Shown here one piece after another: positions 39,583-48,556 of a stretch of DNA of 64,000 nt; position 1 is the stretch's first letter; every line of letters begins with the position of its first letter. Below the pieces are notes generated by a model, which made no database searches, had not been told where the DNA came from, and worked only from the letters and a program-made list of their open reading frames with translations. The DNA comes from Bacillota bacterium. Its GTDB lineage: Bacteria > Bacillota > DSM-12270 > Thermacetogeniales > Thermacetogeniaceae. The stretch spans positions 40,761-104,760 of the forward strand of contig JARYLU010000006.1 of NCBI GenBank assembly GCA_029907475.1. Direction: 5' to 3'. The position numbers were made by a program, and so were the translations under genes.

Positions 39583-40563
39583 TCAACCCCCAATCTGGCA
39601 CATCCCCCGTCCTTCCGCGGGAGCACCCGTTGCTTCGTGATAGTTCACCGGTTTTAAAAGAAGTGCGGTACGAAAGAGTTCTTTCAGTTCCGCATCGCTT
39701 GCACCCGCCCGGACCGCCTCCCGCAGGTCGATCTCCCGCCGGTCGTGGAGACAGGGACGGAGCTTCCCGTCTGCCGTGAGCCGGAGCCGGTTGCACCGGG
39801 CGCAGAAGTGGTTGCTAACGGCATCAATAAACCCGACGCTCCCCAGGGCCCCAGGCAATTGGAAGTACCGGGCGGGGCCGCTTCCCGTTATCCCCTTTGC
39901 GGGAACAAGGGTTCCGAAAAACTTTTCAAGCTCCGCTTTAACTTGAGCGCAGGAAGCAAAATGACTACCCGCCAGCTCCCAACTGCCTCCCACGGGCATG
40001 ATCTCAATAAACCGGACGTGAACCGGATAGGTATAGGTGAGGCGGGCAAAATCCGTCCATTCCCGGTCGTTGAAATCCTTCAGCGCTACAACGTTAAGCT
40101 TGACAGGATCAAAACCCGTTTTGAGGGCACCGGTGACCCCCTCCCAAACGAGGCGAAAATCACCACCCCGCGTCAGTTCCCGGTAATTTTTTGCATTAAG
40201 GGTATCGAGGCTGATGTTGAGGCGACGGATACCTGCTTCCCACAGCCGCTCATTCATTTGGGAGAGAAGAACCCCGTTTGTGGTCAGCGAGAGGTCCGCG
40301 ACCCCCGGCAAAAGGGCGAGCGCCCTGATGAAGGAAAGAATCCCGCGCCTGATCAGGGGTTCCCCGCCTGTTAAGCGAAATTTGCTAATTCCCAACTGGA
40401 GCGCAACCCGCGCAACCCGGAGGATCTCTTCGAAGCGCAGGATCTCGTCCCGCGGCTTAACCTTAATCCCTTCCGCGGGCATGCAGTAAAGGCACCGTAA
40501 ATTACAGCGGTCTGTCAGGGAGACCCGCAAGTAATCAATTTTTCTCCCGAACCGGTCCTCCAA
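39583..40563 (-). CDS. moaA: GTP 3',8-cyclase (radical SAM)
   Basis: The first enzyme of molybdopterin synthesis. The radical-SAM cluster motif is [13 protein letters not shown] near residues 18-30, with [12 protein letters not shown] after it. The second cluster is held by [18 protein letters not shown]. It is 326 residues, but the usual C-terminal Gly-Gly is displaced: it ends GRGMCQIGG. It lies 27 nt downstream of the moeA-PBP gene. Confidence 0.95.
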   Translation of the reverse strand: MEDRFGRKIDYLRVSLTDRCNLRCLYCMPAEGIKVKPRDEILRFEEILRVARVALQLGISKFRLTGGEPLIRRGILSFIRALALLPGVADLSLTTNGVLLSQMNERLWEAGIRRLNISLDTLNAKNYRELTRGGDFRLVWEGVTGALKTGFDPVKLNVVALKDFNDREWTDFARLTYTYPVHVRFIEIMPVGGSWELAGSHFASCAQVKAELEKFFGTLVPAKGITGSGPARYFQLPGALGSVGFIDAVSNHFCARCNRLRLTADGKLRPCLHDRREIDLREAVRAGASDAELKELFRTALLLKPVNYHEATGAPAEGRGMCQIGG

Positions 40564-40590
40564 CAGCCATCTCCCCCTGAATTAAAGAAA

Positions 40591-42516
40591 TTATATCTCA
40601 TCCATAATTTTTCCGCAGTCCCGGAAATCGTAACCTGGTAGACTCCCGGCGGCCCGGCGGAAATCCGGGTCGGCCAGGATTTCCAGGAAAAAGTGGACCT
40701 CTTCCTCATCCCAAAGCGCGGCGGGAATGCAAAGGTCATAACGCTCCTCTCCAACAGGAATAAAGTCCAGCTTGAGCGCCCCGGCCGCAGCCTGAATCCC
40801 CAGGCCCGCGTCAGCGCTTCCGGAGGCTACCGCCACCGCCACTCCCATATGAGTGTACTCTTCGCGCTCATAACCTGAAACCTGCTCCGGTGCAATCCCC
40901 TGCCGGCGCAGCAGGTAATCAAACAGGAGCCGCGTTCCTGAACCCCGCTGGCGGTTGACAAAACGGATGCCGGGCCGGGTAAGGTCTGCCAGTTCTTTGA
41001 TACACTTTGGGTTTCCGGGGGGAACGATGATTCCCTGAAGGCGGTAAGCCAGGTTGACCAGAAACGCCGGCTTATTTCCAAGGACACGCTTCACATAGGG
41101 AAGATTATACTCCCCGGTTTCTTCGTCAAGCAGGTGGACCCCGGCCAGGTGAGCTTCACCCCGCGCCAGGGCGGCAAGACCCCCCAGGCTCCCCACATGG
41201 GAGGAAATTAAGCGAAAACCCGGGCGTTTTTTCTGGAACAGGTCTGCAAGGAGGTCCAGAACCAGGTCGTGGCTTCCCACTGCCACTGTCGTGCGGCCAA
41301 TCTCCTGCCAGGGCCGGAGGAGTTCCACCTCGACCCCGGCGCCGGCCTGATACCCTTCGGAAAGGCGGGGGACCTGCAAAATCCCGTCTGCCTGCACGAG
41401 TGAAGTCACCGTTCCCGCCCCCCGCGGAAGGGTTAAAACCACCAGCTTGTCCCCAACACGTCCGAGTTTAACCCTGATAAACTCCTCGGCACCCAAAGAG
41501 GAAACGATTTTCCGTCCAACCCTCGCCTTCACCCGGGGCTTTTCCGGAACCGGCAGCCCCAGTTTTTGATAAATAACCGGGCGCCCAAAGATTTCGAAGG
41601 CAAGGGCTGCCGAAACAGGGTAGCCGGGGACGCCGATAACAGGCTTACCCTGGATCGAGCCTAAAATTACGGGCTTCCCGGGCCTGATCGCAACACCGTG
41701 GACATAGACCTCTCCGAGTTCCCGGATCAGAGAAACGGTGTAGTCCTCCCGCCCGGCCGAAGAACCGGCGATCACGGCTACCAGATCGGCTTTTTCGAGA
41801 AATTCAAGAATCACCTTTTTTAAAAGCTCATAGTCGTCAGGGGTCGGGGGGCCGTAAAGGGGTTCCCCGCCCCATTCTTCCACGAGACCTCCCAGCACCC
41901 GGCTGTTGGACTCGATAACGGCCCCGGGCTCCGGCCTCGCTCCGGGCGCCACGAGTTCCGTTCCCGTAGGGATTAACGCCACGCGGGGTTTCGGGTAAAC
42001 CGCAACCTCAACGATCCCCGCGGTCAGGAGGCCGCCGGTGTCGTAAGGGCGGATCTGCTGGTGGGCCGGAAGCACCATCTCTGTTTCCACGAAATCCTCT
42101 CCGACCACCCGCACATGCTGCCATGGGACGGCGGGAGCAATAATTTCCGCCGTATCTTCGGAAAAGTTAACATCCTCGATCATGATCACCGCATTTGTAC
42201 CCTCAGGCAAAGGATCCCCGGTATCAACAACAAAGGCCTTTTCCCCGAGCCGGAGCCGGAGGGGATTTGTCTCGGTTGCCCCAAAGCTATCCCCCGCGCA
42301 GACGGCGATCCCGTCCATGGCCGCAGCATGATAGTGAGGTGAAGAGATCGCGGCAAAAACCGGCTCTGCGGTCACACGCCCCCGTGCCTGAACGACAGGG
42401 ACCCGCTCTGGTTGCCCCGGCTCCAGTGCTCCCAGCGTTCTGAGGGCCGCCAGGTAGCGTGCCAGAGCTTCTTCCCGGGGGATGTTTTCCAGGTACCGCT
42501 GTTTTACTTTACTCAC
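40591..42516 (-). CDS. MoeA domain fused to a periplasmic-binding-protein-like domain
   Basis: A 641-residue two-part protein. Residues ~1-405 are a molybdopterin molybdotransferase (SSPHYHAAAMDGIAV, VDTGDPLPEGTNAVIMIED, VAVIAGSSAGREDYT, KPVIGVPGYPVSAAL). Residues ~410-641 resemble the LysR-type/molybdate-binding PBP fold (VAVGSHDLVLDLLADLF, FVNRQRGSGTRLLFDYLL, GSADAGLGIQAAAGALKLDFIPV). No signal peptide is present, so the PBP part works in the cytosol, perhaps binding molybdate or tungstate. It is co-transcribed with a second, single-domain moeA, suggesting division of labour (for example Mo against W). Confidence 0.92.
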   Translation of the reverse strand: MSKVKQRYLENIPREEALARYLAALRTLGALEPGQPERVPVVQARGRVTAEPVFAAISSPHYHAAAMDGIAVCAGDSFGATETNPLRLRLGEKAFVVDTGDPLPEGTNAVIMIEDVNFSEDTAEIIAPAVPWQHVRVVGEDFVETEMVLPAHQQIRPYDTGGLLTAGIVEVAVYPKPRVALIPTGTELVAPGARPEPGAVIESNSRVLGGLVEEWGGEPLYGPPTPDDYELLKKVILEFLEKADLVAVIAGSSAGREDYTVSLIRELGEVYVHGVAIRPGKPVILGSIQGKPVIGVPGYPVSAALAFEIFGRPVIYQKLGLPVPEKPRVKARVGRKIVSSLGAEEFIRVKLGRVGDKLVVLTLPRGAGTVTSLVQADGILQVPRLSEGYQAGAGVEVELLRPWQEIGRTTVAVGSHDLVLDLLADLFQKKRPGFRLISSHVGSLGGLAALARGEAHLAGVHLLDEETGEYNLPYVKRVLGNKPAFLVNLAYRLQGIIVPPGNPKCIKELADLTRPGIRFVNRQRGSGTRLLFDYLLRRQGIAPEQVSGYEREEYTHMGVAVAVASGSADAGLGIQAAAGALKLDFIPVGEERYDLCIPAALWDEEEVHFFLEILADPDFRRAAGSLPGYDFRDCGKIMDEI

Positions 42517-42531
42517 CTTGACCCCGTCCTT

Positions 42532-43824
42532 TTACCCGGCTCCTGAAACAGCCGGTTTCTCCAAATCCAACAGGACGTAATCTGTTCCAAACAGGTAAAC
42601 CTCCACCGGAGTTCCGGCGGCAACTCCCTCTTTTTCGAGGGGAATCCTGAAAAAGCCATCTCCCTGCACCAGCGGAGAGAGTAAACCGGATTTTCCGAGG
42701 AGTGGATCCGCCCATAATATAGCTTCTTCCCGGCGGAGCTTAACCCGAACGAAATCTTCCCTCCCCGGTGCCGATGCCAGACTGCGGGAAACCACGGCCG
42801 GGATGGTTGGTGCGCCGGGCTCGATTTTTTGGTAGGAACCAAATTTCAGCAAAGGTGCCACCACCAGATCGAAGGCGACGAGGGCGGCTGCAGGATGCCC
42901 CGGCAGGCCGAAAACCGGCTTTCCGTTTCCAACCGCTCCTATGGTGGGTTTTCCCGGCCGCGCCGCCAGCCCGTGAAAGATCAACCCTGGCTCCCCCAGT
43001 TCGCCCAGGACCCGGGTGGTTAAATCGCGGGTGCCAACCGAACTCCCGCCGGAAACAAGGACCAGGTCCGTCTCCGCGTGGGCCCTGGTCAAAGTCTCTC
43101 TGAGCAGTTGGAAGTCATCCTTCACCAGCCCGTAAAGCACCGGCACTCCGCCGCAGGCGAAAACCTGTCCGGATAAAGTATAGGAGTTTACATCCCGCAC
43201 CTGGCCGGGCTCGGGTTTCTCCCAGGGTGCAACCAGTTCATCTCCGGTGGAAATAATCCCGACGCGCAAAGGTTCGTAAACCTCCAGCTCGACCTCACCA
43301 ACTGCAGCAAGAAAGCCTAAATCCTGGGGGCGGAGCAGGTGGTTCGCAGGAAAGACTTCCTTCCCCGCTCTGAGATCTTCATCCGCAAAAATAACGTTTT
43401 CACCCACCCCCACCGGTCTGGCGACCTCGATCCCTTCCGGGCCCACCTGCTCTGTATACTCGACCATCACAACAGCATCGGAGCCCGGAGGGAGCATTGC
43501 CCCGGTGGCTACCCGTACAGCCTCCCCAATCCCTACTACCAGGTCCGGTGCGGCTCCCATTCCGACTTCGCCTTTTACGAGCAAATAAGCAGGGGACCCC
43601 TCGGAAGCGCCAAAAGTATCCCGGGCCCGGACGGCATAACCGTCCACGGTAGACCTGGGGAATCCCGGAACATTTTCCTTGGCCAGGACGGGTTGGGCGA
43701 GCCGCCGTCCGAGACAACTCAGAAGAGGATGCCGCTCGCTCCGGCGCAGCTCCGCAGGAAGATAGGGGGTCAATTTCTTCCTTGCTTCGCGTACAGTGAG
43801 CAATGTAAACAGTTCAGTCACCAA
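42532..43824 (-). CDS. moeA: molybdopterin molybdotransferase
   Basis: Inserts molybdenum (or tungsten) into adenylylated molybdopterin. Landmarks are VPGFPRSTVDGYAVRARDTFGA, VATGAMLPPGSDAVVMVEYTE, DLVLVSGGSSVGTRD and KPVFGLPGHPAAAL. The length of 430 residues is normal. It follows the small wHTH gene by 27 nt and precedes the moeA-PBP gene by 15 nt. Confidence 0.95.
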   Translation of the reverse strand: MVTELFTLLTVREARKKLTPYLPAELRRSERHPLLSCLGRRLAQPVLAKENVPGFPRSTVDGYAVRARDTFGASEGSPAYLLVKGEVGMGAAPDLVVGIGEAVRVATGAMLPPGSDAVVMVEYTEQVGPEGIEVARPVGVGENVIFADEDLRAGKEVFPANHLLRPQDLGFLAAVGEVELEVYEPLRVGIISTGDELVAPWEKPEPGQVRDVNSYTLSGQVFACGGVPVLYGLVKDDFQLLRETLTRAHAETDLVLVSGGSSVGTRDLTTRVLGELGEPGLIFHGLAARPGKPTIGAVGNGKPVFGLPGHPAAALVAFDLVVAPLLKFGSYQKIEPGAPTIPAVVSRSLASAPGREDFVRVKLRREEAILWADPLLGKSGLLSPLVQGDGFFRIPLEKEGVAAGTPVEVYLFGTDYVLLDLEKPAVSGAG

Positions 43825-43851
43825 TTATGCTCTCCTTTTTACAGGACCCCG

Positions 43852-44046
43852 TTAAAAGCATCCCAAAGCACAGCCTTTGATTTTAATTCTGAGCTGGTTG
43901 CAGGCAGCCCCGATAACACGGGGGGAGACCCCCAGCGCATCAGCCAGTTCCCGCGCTGCCGGACAGGTAATCCTTCCCTCAGGAGCCGCCTTCAAAAGGG
44001 CATCCTTGATGCGGGGCTCAACTTCATCCATTTTTTCCTCTCTCAC
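43852..44046 (-). CDS. small winged-helix protein with C-terminal Cys pair
   Basis: A 64-residue protein. Its middle reads as a helix-turn-helix (ITCPAARELADALGVSPRVIGAACNQLRIKI) and it ends KGCALGCF. The HTH plus C-x3-C tail suggests a metal- or redox-responsive DNA- or RNA-binding protein, but the family is not one I can name. It is the first gene after the Moco-type riboswitch, so it may act in the same control circuit. Two starts are possible: GTG 44046 (after GGGAGG) and ATG 44031 (after GAGAGG). Confidence 0.65.
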   Translation of the reverse strand: MREEKMDEVEPRIKDALLKAAPEGRITCPAARELADALGVSPRVIGAACNQLRIKIKGCALGCF

Positions 44047-44092
44047 CCTGCGCTACCTCCCGATTTAAATAGAGATTCGTTGAAAAACCAGA

Positions 44093-44129
44093 TGAAAAAG
44101 GGCGCCAACCCTGGAACAGTGCGCCCTTA
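44093..44129 (-). terminator. riboswitch expression-platform terminator
   Basis: On the minus strand the stem GGGCGC/GCGCCC is followed by TTTTT, between the riboswitch aptamer and the first gene of the molybdopterin operon (46 nt upstream of its GTG). Its position suggests control by premature termination. Confidence 0.8.
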
Positions 44130-44139
44130 AAATCCTGCA

Positions 44140-44298
44140 ACTCCTTTCCAAGGCTGGGAGGTATCCCGGTTTCCCGGAATACCCTCTGGCCGCAGGTTTA
44201 TGCAGTCAGCAATTCCGGCGGCCTGCGTTTAGCCCCCATAGCCAACCGGGATCTCCAAGTCCTTTTCCGGTTCTGCCGTAGGAAGGCTAAATCGGAGT
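44140..44298 (-). ncRNA. Moco/Tuco-type riboswitch aptamer
   Basis: The minus-strand leader of the molybdopterin operon has the hallmarks of the molybdenum/tungsten cofactor riboswitch. A closing stem ACTCC (44298-44294) pairs with GGAGT (44144-44140). A GAAA tetraloop sits in CCGG-GAAA-CCGG (near 44168-44180), and a likely 11-nt tetraloop receptor has halves CCTACG and TATGG. The conserved 3' side has CCTCCC and GGAAAGGAG. A terminator follows, so cofactor binding is expected to lower expression. Confidence 0.82.
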
Positions 44299-44320
44299 CC
44301 AGTCCTATTCACTTAACGTT

Positions 44321-44350
44321 ATATTACCGCAAAACTTCCTGTGGTTACAA
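44321..44350 (-). promoter_or_regulatory. promoter of the molybdopterin operon
   Basis: On the minus strand TTGTAA (44350-44345), an 18-nt spacer and TAATAT (44326-44321) make a sigma-A type promoter, placing transcription start about 15 nt before the riboswitch closing stem. Confidence 0.55.
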
Positions 44351-44351
44351 T

Positions 44352-44377
44352 ATTCTATGTTGAAATTCTATGTTGAA
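44352..44377 (-). repeat. 13-bp tandem repeat next to the molybdopterin promoter
   Basis: ATTCTATGTTGAA occurs twice in a row (44352-44364, 44365-44377) directly upstream of the -35 hexamer, where an activator or repressor could bind. Confidence 0.5.
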
Positions 44378-44378
44378 C

Positions 44379-44408
44379 AAAAAAATCCTCTTGAGAAAAA
44401 GATTTTTG
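44379..44408 (-). terminator. possible terminator of the chemoreceptor gene
   Basis: A 7-bp A/T-rich stem AAAAATC/GATTTTT with a T-run on the minus strand, 78 nt past the chemoreceptor stop codon. Confidence 0.4.
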
Positions 44409-44485
44409 TACGGCCTCCTCAAGTCAAGTCATCAAGTCTGCCCAAACTGCCCCCTCCAGTTTGCTCCTCAAATTTTTTGTCCCCT

Positions 44486-46171
44486 TTATAACTTGAAGCG
44501 CGCCGTATACTCCTGCAACGCATTGGTGATCTCAAAAAGGGAATTGATCGAGGCTGCCAGTTGCTCCATCGTCGCGGTCTGCTGTTCTGTAGCAGCAGCC
44601 ACTTCTTCGCTACTGGCTGCAGTTTCCTGGGCAACAGCCGCAACGTTCGCTGCGGCCGCTGCGGCCTGGTCAGCATTCCGTGTCATCTTCTGGGTAGCTA
44701 CAGCCACTTCTGCAATCTGCTGCGAAACGTTATTAATCGCACTGCTAATCTCGTTAAAGTCAATACCGGCTTGCTGCACCACTTCTATTCCGTTCCGCAC
44801 CTCTCCTGTTCCGACTTCCATTGCCTGAACCGCCCTTCCGGTCTCAGCCTGAATTTCTTTAATCAGGAGCGCAATCTCGTTTGCTGCTTCAGCCGATTGT
44901 TCGGCCAGTTTCCGCACCTCATCGGCAACTACGGCAAAACCCCTCCCCTGCTCCCCGGCACGGGCTGCCTCGATTGCTGCATTGAGAGCCAGAAGGTTAG
45001 TCTGGTCCGCGATACCGGTGATCACCTGGACGATCTGACCAATCTCCTGAGATCTTTTCCCAAGTTTCTTCACGGTTTCCGCAGAAGTGGTTACCGTTTC
45101 ATTAATCGTATTCATCTGGCTTACGGCCCGGGCAATCGCCTCTCTTCCCCCCTCCGAAGCTTTTTCGGCCTGTTCAGAAGCAGATGCAACTGTTTGAGAA
45201 TTGCGAGCCACCTGCTGAACCTGCCTGGTCATTTCTGTTAGCTGATGCGAAACCTCCTCAATGCTTTTGGCCTGGTTATCGGCTCCCCCGGCAACCTGGG
45301 CAATAGTTGTTGCAATCTGCTCTGTAACCCTCGTTGCCTCTTCAGCGCCCTGATTTAGCTGACTGGCAGATGCAAATAAATCCTGTCCTGTCGCTACCAC
45401 TTTCCGGAAAAGACCGCCGAGCATCTCAAGCATGCGATCAAATTGCTGCCCCAGCATCCCGATTTCGTCGTAGAATTTAAAATTCGTCCGCACCGTCAAA
45501 TCTCCTCCCCCTGCCCGGTCCATCGCCTCGCCCAGCTTTTGAATCGGACGGCAGATATAGCCGCTGAAAAGCCAGGAAACGAGTATCAATACCACCAACC
45601 CGGTCAGGTAAAAGGCACCCATCTTTAAAACAAAAAGGCCAACCATTTCGTTGACAAAAGCAATGGGGACTCCTACATACCAGATTCCGATGGTTTCCCC
45701 TTTGCTGTCCTTAATTGGCTGATAAGCAGTCTCGGACCGGATTCCAGCTACATCGGCCTCGCCGAAATAAGTGCGGCCCTCTTTCAAAACCGTCCGGGCA
45801 ACTTCCGGGTCTACCCGGGTGCCCACCGCACGCCTTCCCTCTTTGAGTACATTAGTTGCTACTCTGGTATCACTCTGGAAAATCGTTACCGTATCACCGG
45901 TAAAAGAGCCGACGGCATCCACCACTGCAAAGTTTTCATTCATCAGGGTGTTACCTTTGTAAAGTTTACCCTCCCGGATTGCCCAGGGACCAGGAAAATG
46001 CCCATTCAGGTAGGCATAGCCTAAAGTCAGGTCTCCTTTCAGCTTTTTCAGAGTGGCTTCACCGACGATCTTGCGGATCGCCCCAATTGAATAAAACAGC
46101 GACCCCAACGATAACAAAACAATGATGGCTGCAAAGACAAACGTTATTTTCCAACGTAAACGCAATTTCAC
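44486..46171 (-). CDS. methyl-accepting chemotaxis protein with extracellular sensor
   Basis: A 561-residue transmembrane chemoreceptor. Helix 1 (~9-29, [21 protein letters not shown]) and helix 2 (~183-208) flank a ~150-residue outer sensor that looks like a single Cache domain ([28 protein letters not shown]...[12 protein letters not shown]). A HAMP linker ([38 protein letters not shown]) follows, then a long coiled-coil signalling domain with the conserved tip [37 protein letters not shown]. The ligand is unknown; formate, H2 metabolites or metals are only context guesses. No che or flagellar genes are nearby. Confidence 0.93.
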   Translation of the reverse strand: MKLRLRWKITFVFAAIIVLLSLGSLFYSIGAIRKIVGEATLKKLKGDLTLGYAYLNGHFPGPWAIREGKLYKGNTLMNENFAVVDAVGSFTGDTVTIFQSDTRVATNVLKEGRRAVGTRVDPEVARTVLKEGRTYFGEADVAGIRSETAYQPIKDSKGETIGIWYVGVPIAFVNEMVGLFVLKMGAFYLTGLVVLILVSWLFSGYICRPIQKLGEAMDRAGGGDLTVRTNFKFYDEIGMLGQQFDRMLEMLGGLFRKVVATGQDLFASASQLNQGAEEATRVTEQIATTIAQVAGGADNQAKSIEEVSHQLTEMTRQVQQVARNSQTVASASEQAEKASEGGREAIARAVSQMNTINETVTTSAETVKKLGKRSQEIGQIVQVITGIADQTNLLALNAAIEAARAGEQGRGFAVVADEVRKLAEQSAEAANEIALLIKEIQAETGRAVQAMEVGTGEVRNGIEVVQQAGIDFNEISSAINNVSQQIAEVAVATQKMTRNADQAAAAAANVAAVAQETAASSEEVAAATEQQTATMEQLAASINSLFEITNALQEYTARFKL

Positions 46172-46487
46172 AGCTAAATCCTCCTGACATGGTAATTTTC
46201 AGGCAACGTCTCGCAAACCAACGGGACTCCCGTTCAAATGCCCGGGAAACTGCTGCGACAGATATCTGACTCCCCAGTTCCCTCCACTTACTGCGCAATG
46301 TTGAACCAGGCGGAAAAGTGGTCGGCCGATAACACAGCGAAACTCGCCCTCTTAACTTAGATTTAGAAACAGGTATCACCAACCATTAAGTTAAATAAGG
46401 AAGTACCAGGGGAGCAGAGCGGAATAAAAACGAGGAATTTGGAGATGGCTCCGGTATGCAGTTAGCTAGCGAAGGAGAGATCGACTG
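46172..46487. other. spacer between the two chemoreceptor genes
   Basis: These 316 nt hold the leader of the membrane chemoreceptor. A minus-strand frame of ~100 codons overlaps it, but it has no ribosome site and its second half is out of frame with the receptor. I see no riboswitch or terminator. Confidence 0.4.
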
Positions 46488-47351
46488 CTAAACCCTGATG
46501 AGACTGGCAAGGTGACCGGCAATGCCCTTCAGACTTTCCGCCATTCTCCGGATCTCACTGACCGAAGCAGCCACCTGCTGCGTGGCCGCAGCTTGTCGCC
46601 CACTTACAACTGCGGTTTCTCCGACTCCTGCGAAAATTTCTTCTATCGATTTTTCGATATTACGGAGAGTTTTCCCGATCTGCTCAGCAGATACCTTGCT
46701 GTGCTCGGCAAGTTTTCTCACCTCATCGGCAACAACCTTAAACCCGCGGCCATGCTCTCCGGCACGGGCTGCCTCAATGGCCGCGTTCAACCCCAAAAGT
46801 TTTGTCTCAGCCGCCACGTTTTTAATAAAATTAAGAACTTCATCGGTGTCCTGAACATCGTGCCTGGCGGTACCTGTGAATTGTTCCAATTTTTGCCCCC
46901 GTGCCGCAAGTTCCTCGGCCCCGCCGGCCAACTCCTGAACTGCATTGTCGATTTGCTCTACAGCGCAGGTCAGTTCGTCGGCCAGCGCGGCCAACTTATG
47001 CGATTGAGCGAGTTCGTTGAGTAAATCCTCTTTGGCTTCAACTATTGTCATCATGAGATTGGCCGCTGCTGCTTCGACCAGGGTGGTTTTCTCCCCCTTC
47101 CGGGCCCGCAAAAGTTCCTCGACCTTCGGGCTTCCGGTAGCTTCGACAACCACGTCGAGGTCCGGATATTCCAGCAACTCCACGCAATCTCGGCAGGTTT
47201 TAATGCCCAATTCCTTTGCGAGTTTCATACCCGGTGTCTCTTCATTGAGATCAGCAATTCCTACCACACGGACACCTGGCAGGTCGCGCAACACTTTCAG
47301 CACCGAGGTTCCACCTTTACCTGCGCCCACAATCCCTACTTTGATCATCAT
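46488..47351 (-). CDS. soluble Rossmann-fold / chemoreceptor fusion
   Basis: A 287-residue protein with no membrane helix. Residues ~1-115 form an NAD(P)-binding Rossmann domain like those of homoserine or aspartate dehydrogenases ([45 protein letters not shown]). Residues ~130-287 are a methyl-accepting signalling domain with the hairpin tip [39 protein letters not shown]. No catalytic domain follows the Rossmann part. The architecture suggests a cytosolic sensor of NAD(H) redox state or a related nucleotide that signals through CheA/CheW, which is inference. Confidence 0.9.
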   Translation of the reverse strand: MMIKVGIVGAGKGGTSVLKVLRDLPGVRVVGIADLNEETPGMKLAKELGIKTCRDCVELLEYPDLDVVVEATGSPKVEELLRARKGEKTTLVEAAAANLMMTIVEAKEDLLNELAQSHKLAALADELTCAVEQIDNAVQELAGGAEELAARGQKLEQFTGTARHDVQDTDEVLNFIKNVAAETKLLGLNAAIEAARAGEHGRGFKVVADEVRKLAEHSKVSAEQIGKTLRNIEKSIEEIFAGVGETAVVSGRQAAATQQVAASVSEIRRMAESLKGIAGHLASLIRV

Positions 47352-47489
47352 TTTCCTGGTTTCCTCCCCTGAAAATACATCTAGTTCATCCGCCGGCCCA
47401 CCGCTGGACTCCTAATCTCAGGCCGGACAGGATAACGGCTCGCTTCGGGACAGTTCTAGGTTCAGGCGAAATTTAAACACTCGCTCCCA

Positions 47490-47700
47490 GTACTCCGGTT
47501 GAACTCGCTGATAACGCGTCGCAGACGGCAGCCGACCGGCTCCTATGACGCCATCCATGGCGCATAGCCGGCTATCTCCCCCGCACTCACTGCTGCTTTA
47601 TGAGTCAAAAAAGACGCAAAACCTGTCACCCTCGCTTTGCCTGTCCTGTTACCCGGCCTTCTATAAGTTGCTCGCTGGTAGACCCGGCCGGTATATTTTT
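47490..47700 (-). mobile_element. decayed third copy of the MITE-like repeat
   Basis: Within this gene-free stretch 47584-47622 matches the centre of copies A and B (CACTCACTGCTGC... to ...GCAAAAC), with about 5 differences in 39 nt. Shorter matches flank it (CACTCGCTCCCAG, CTGTTACCCG). The terminal repeats are lost and unrelated sequence is inserted. The matched strand runs in the copy A direction. The rest of 47352-47805 holds no gene. Confidence 0.5.
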
Positions 47701-47803
47701 ATACTCTGTTGGTGTCGTCTGAGATGATAAAGCTGCTTACAAACCGGTTCCCCTTTCCCAACATAGCTCCAGTCTTCCAGTTCTTTCCTCGTATCCAGCA
47801 CCT

Positions 47804-47860
47804 AAAAAAGAAGCCGCCAAGCGACTGGTAATAACCAGTGGGAGGTGTATGGCGGCTTCT
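47804..47860 (-). terminator. terminator of the small acidic gene
   Basis: On the minus strand a perfect 11-bp stem AGAAGCCGCCA/TGGCGGCTTCT, with an inner ACTGGT/ACCAGT hairpin, runs into TTTTTT. It lies about 45 nt after the stop of the 79-residue gene. Confidence 0.88.
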
Positions 47861-47905
47861 GGGGGGGTACTTGGTTGAGACTTTACCTTCAGGATTTCCT
47901 GTCAT

Positions 47906-48145
47906 TCAGAACGCTATTTTTCTTTTTTTTTTAAAGGGGTTCTGGATCCCCAGTTCTTTTAAGACATATTTATAGAAAAAGTCGAGGTCGTCATAGGGAA
48001 ATTCAAGTTCGATCTTTTCTTCCACCTGGGGCTCCTTTTCCTCGGGAGAGGTTTCCGGTTTTTCTTGCTTTTGTAATTTCTTTCTGGTTGTTTCCTCCTG
48101 CTCACGCTTCACATACCCGTTACCGCCCTCATTCTCAGGAGTCAT
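47906..48145 (-). CDS. small highly charged protein of unknown function
   Basis: A 79-residue protein: residues ~10-45 are almost all Lys, Glu, Gln and Pro and probably disordered. The C-terminal part (LEFPYDDLDFFYKYVLKELGIQNPFKKK) looks folded and amphipathic. I recognise no family. It has its own strong terminator and a spaced AGGGG-type ribosome site. A diverged copy of its C-terminus lies just upstream (48246-48298), so the gene was duplicated at some point. Confidence 0.6.
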   Translation of the reverse strand: MTPENEGGNGYVKREQEETTRKKLQKQEKPETSPEEKEPQVEEKIELEFPYDDLDFFYKYVLKELGIQNPFKKKRKIAF

Positions 48146-48245
48146 TTAAACAGCCCCTCCTTCCATCCTTAAATAAAACTGTTCCAACCCCTTACCTAAT
48201 CCTCTTGTGAAAAAGGGAACATGCAATAAACATGCCAATGAATTA

Positions 48246-48298
48246 TCACTTAAAAGGATTCAGAATTCCCAATTCCTTTAAAACGTAATGGCAGATGT
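48246..48298 (-). pseudogene. remnant duplicate of the small acidic gene's C-terminus
   Basis: The minus strand here encodes HYVLKELGILNPFK and then a stop, nearly identical to KYVLKELGIQNPFK of the gene at 47906-48145. Upstream, the frame is closed by a TGA and has no start codon, so only the tail survives. Confidence 0.6.
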
Positions 48299-48410
48299 TT
48301 CCCTTCCTCCTCTCCGGTCACGCCATCCTGAAGACTTGATTTTAGCTAAGATATTTACGCAAAAAACATACCAGACTGTCCTGGAGCTTCTTTGTCCGGC
48401 AAAATTCCCG

Positions 48411-48445
48411 AAAAAGATGCCCTAACAGGGGTGCAGCATCTTTTT
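48411..48445 (-). terminator. terminator of the formate hydrogenlyase operon
   Basis: A perfect 10-bp stem AAAAAGATGC/GCATCTTTTT with a 15-nt loop, ~110 nt past the hycI stop. It is symmetrical and could work in both directions. Confidence 0.8.
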
Positions 48446-48556
48446 GGCCCCCCGTTTCAGGCTTCGCAAGGCTTTTTTCGTGCCTTTTGTTCCGTGATTT
48501 CGTAATTTTTGCCGGGAATCTGGAATCCCTTTCGTAAACCAGGAAAAACCGGCTTT

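Noticed and set aside
42532..43824. moeA pair as a recent tandem duplication
   Set aside because: The two MoeA domains differ widely in sequence and one has an extra domain, so they are old paralogues.
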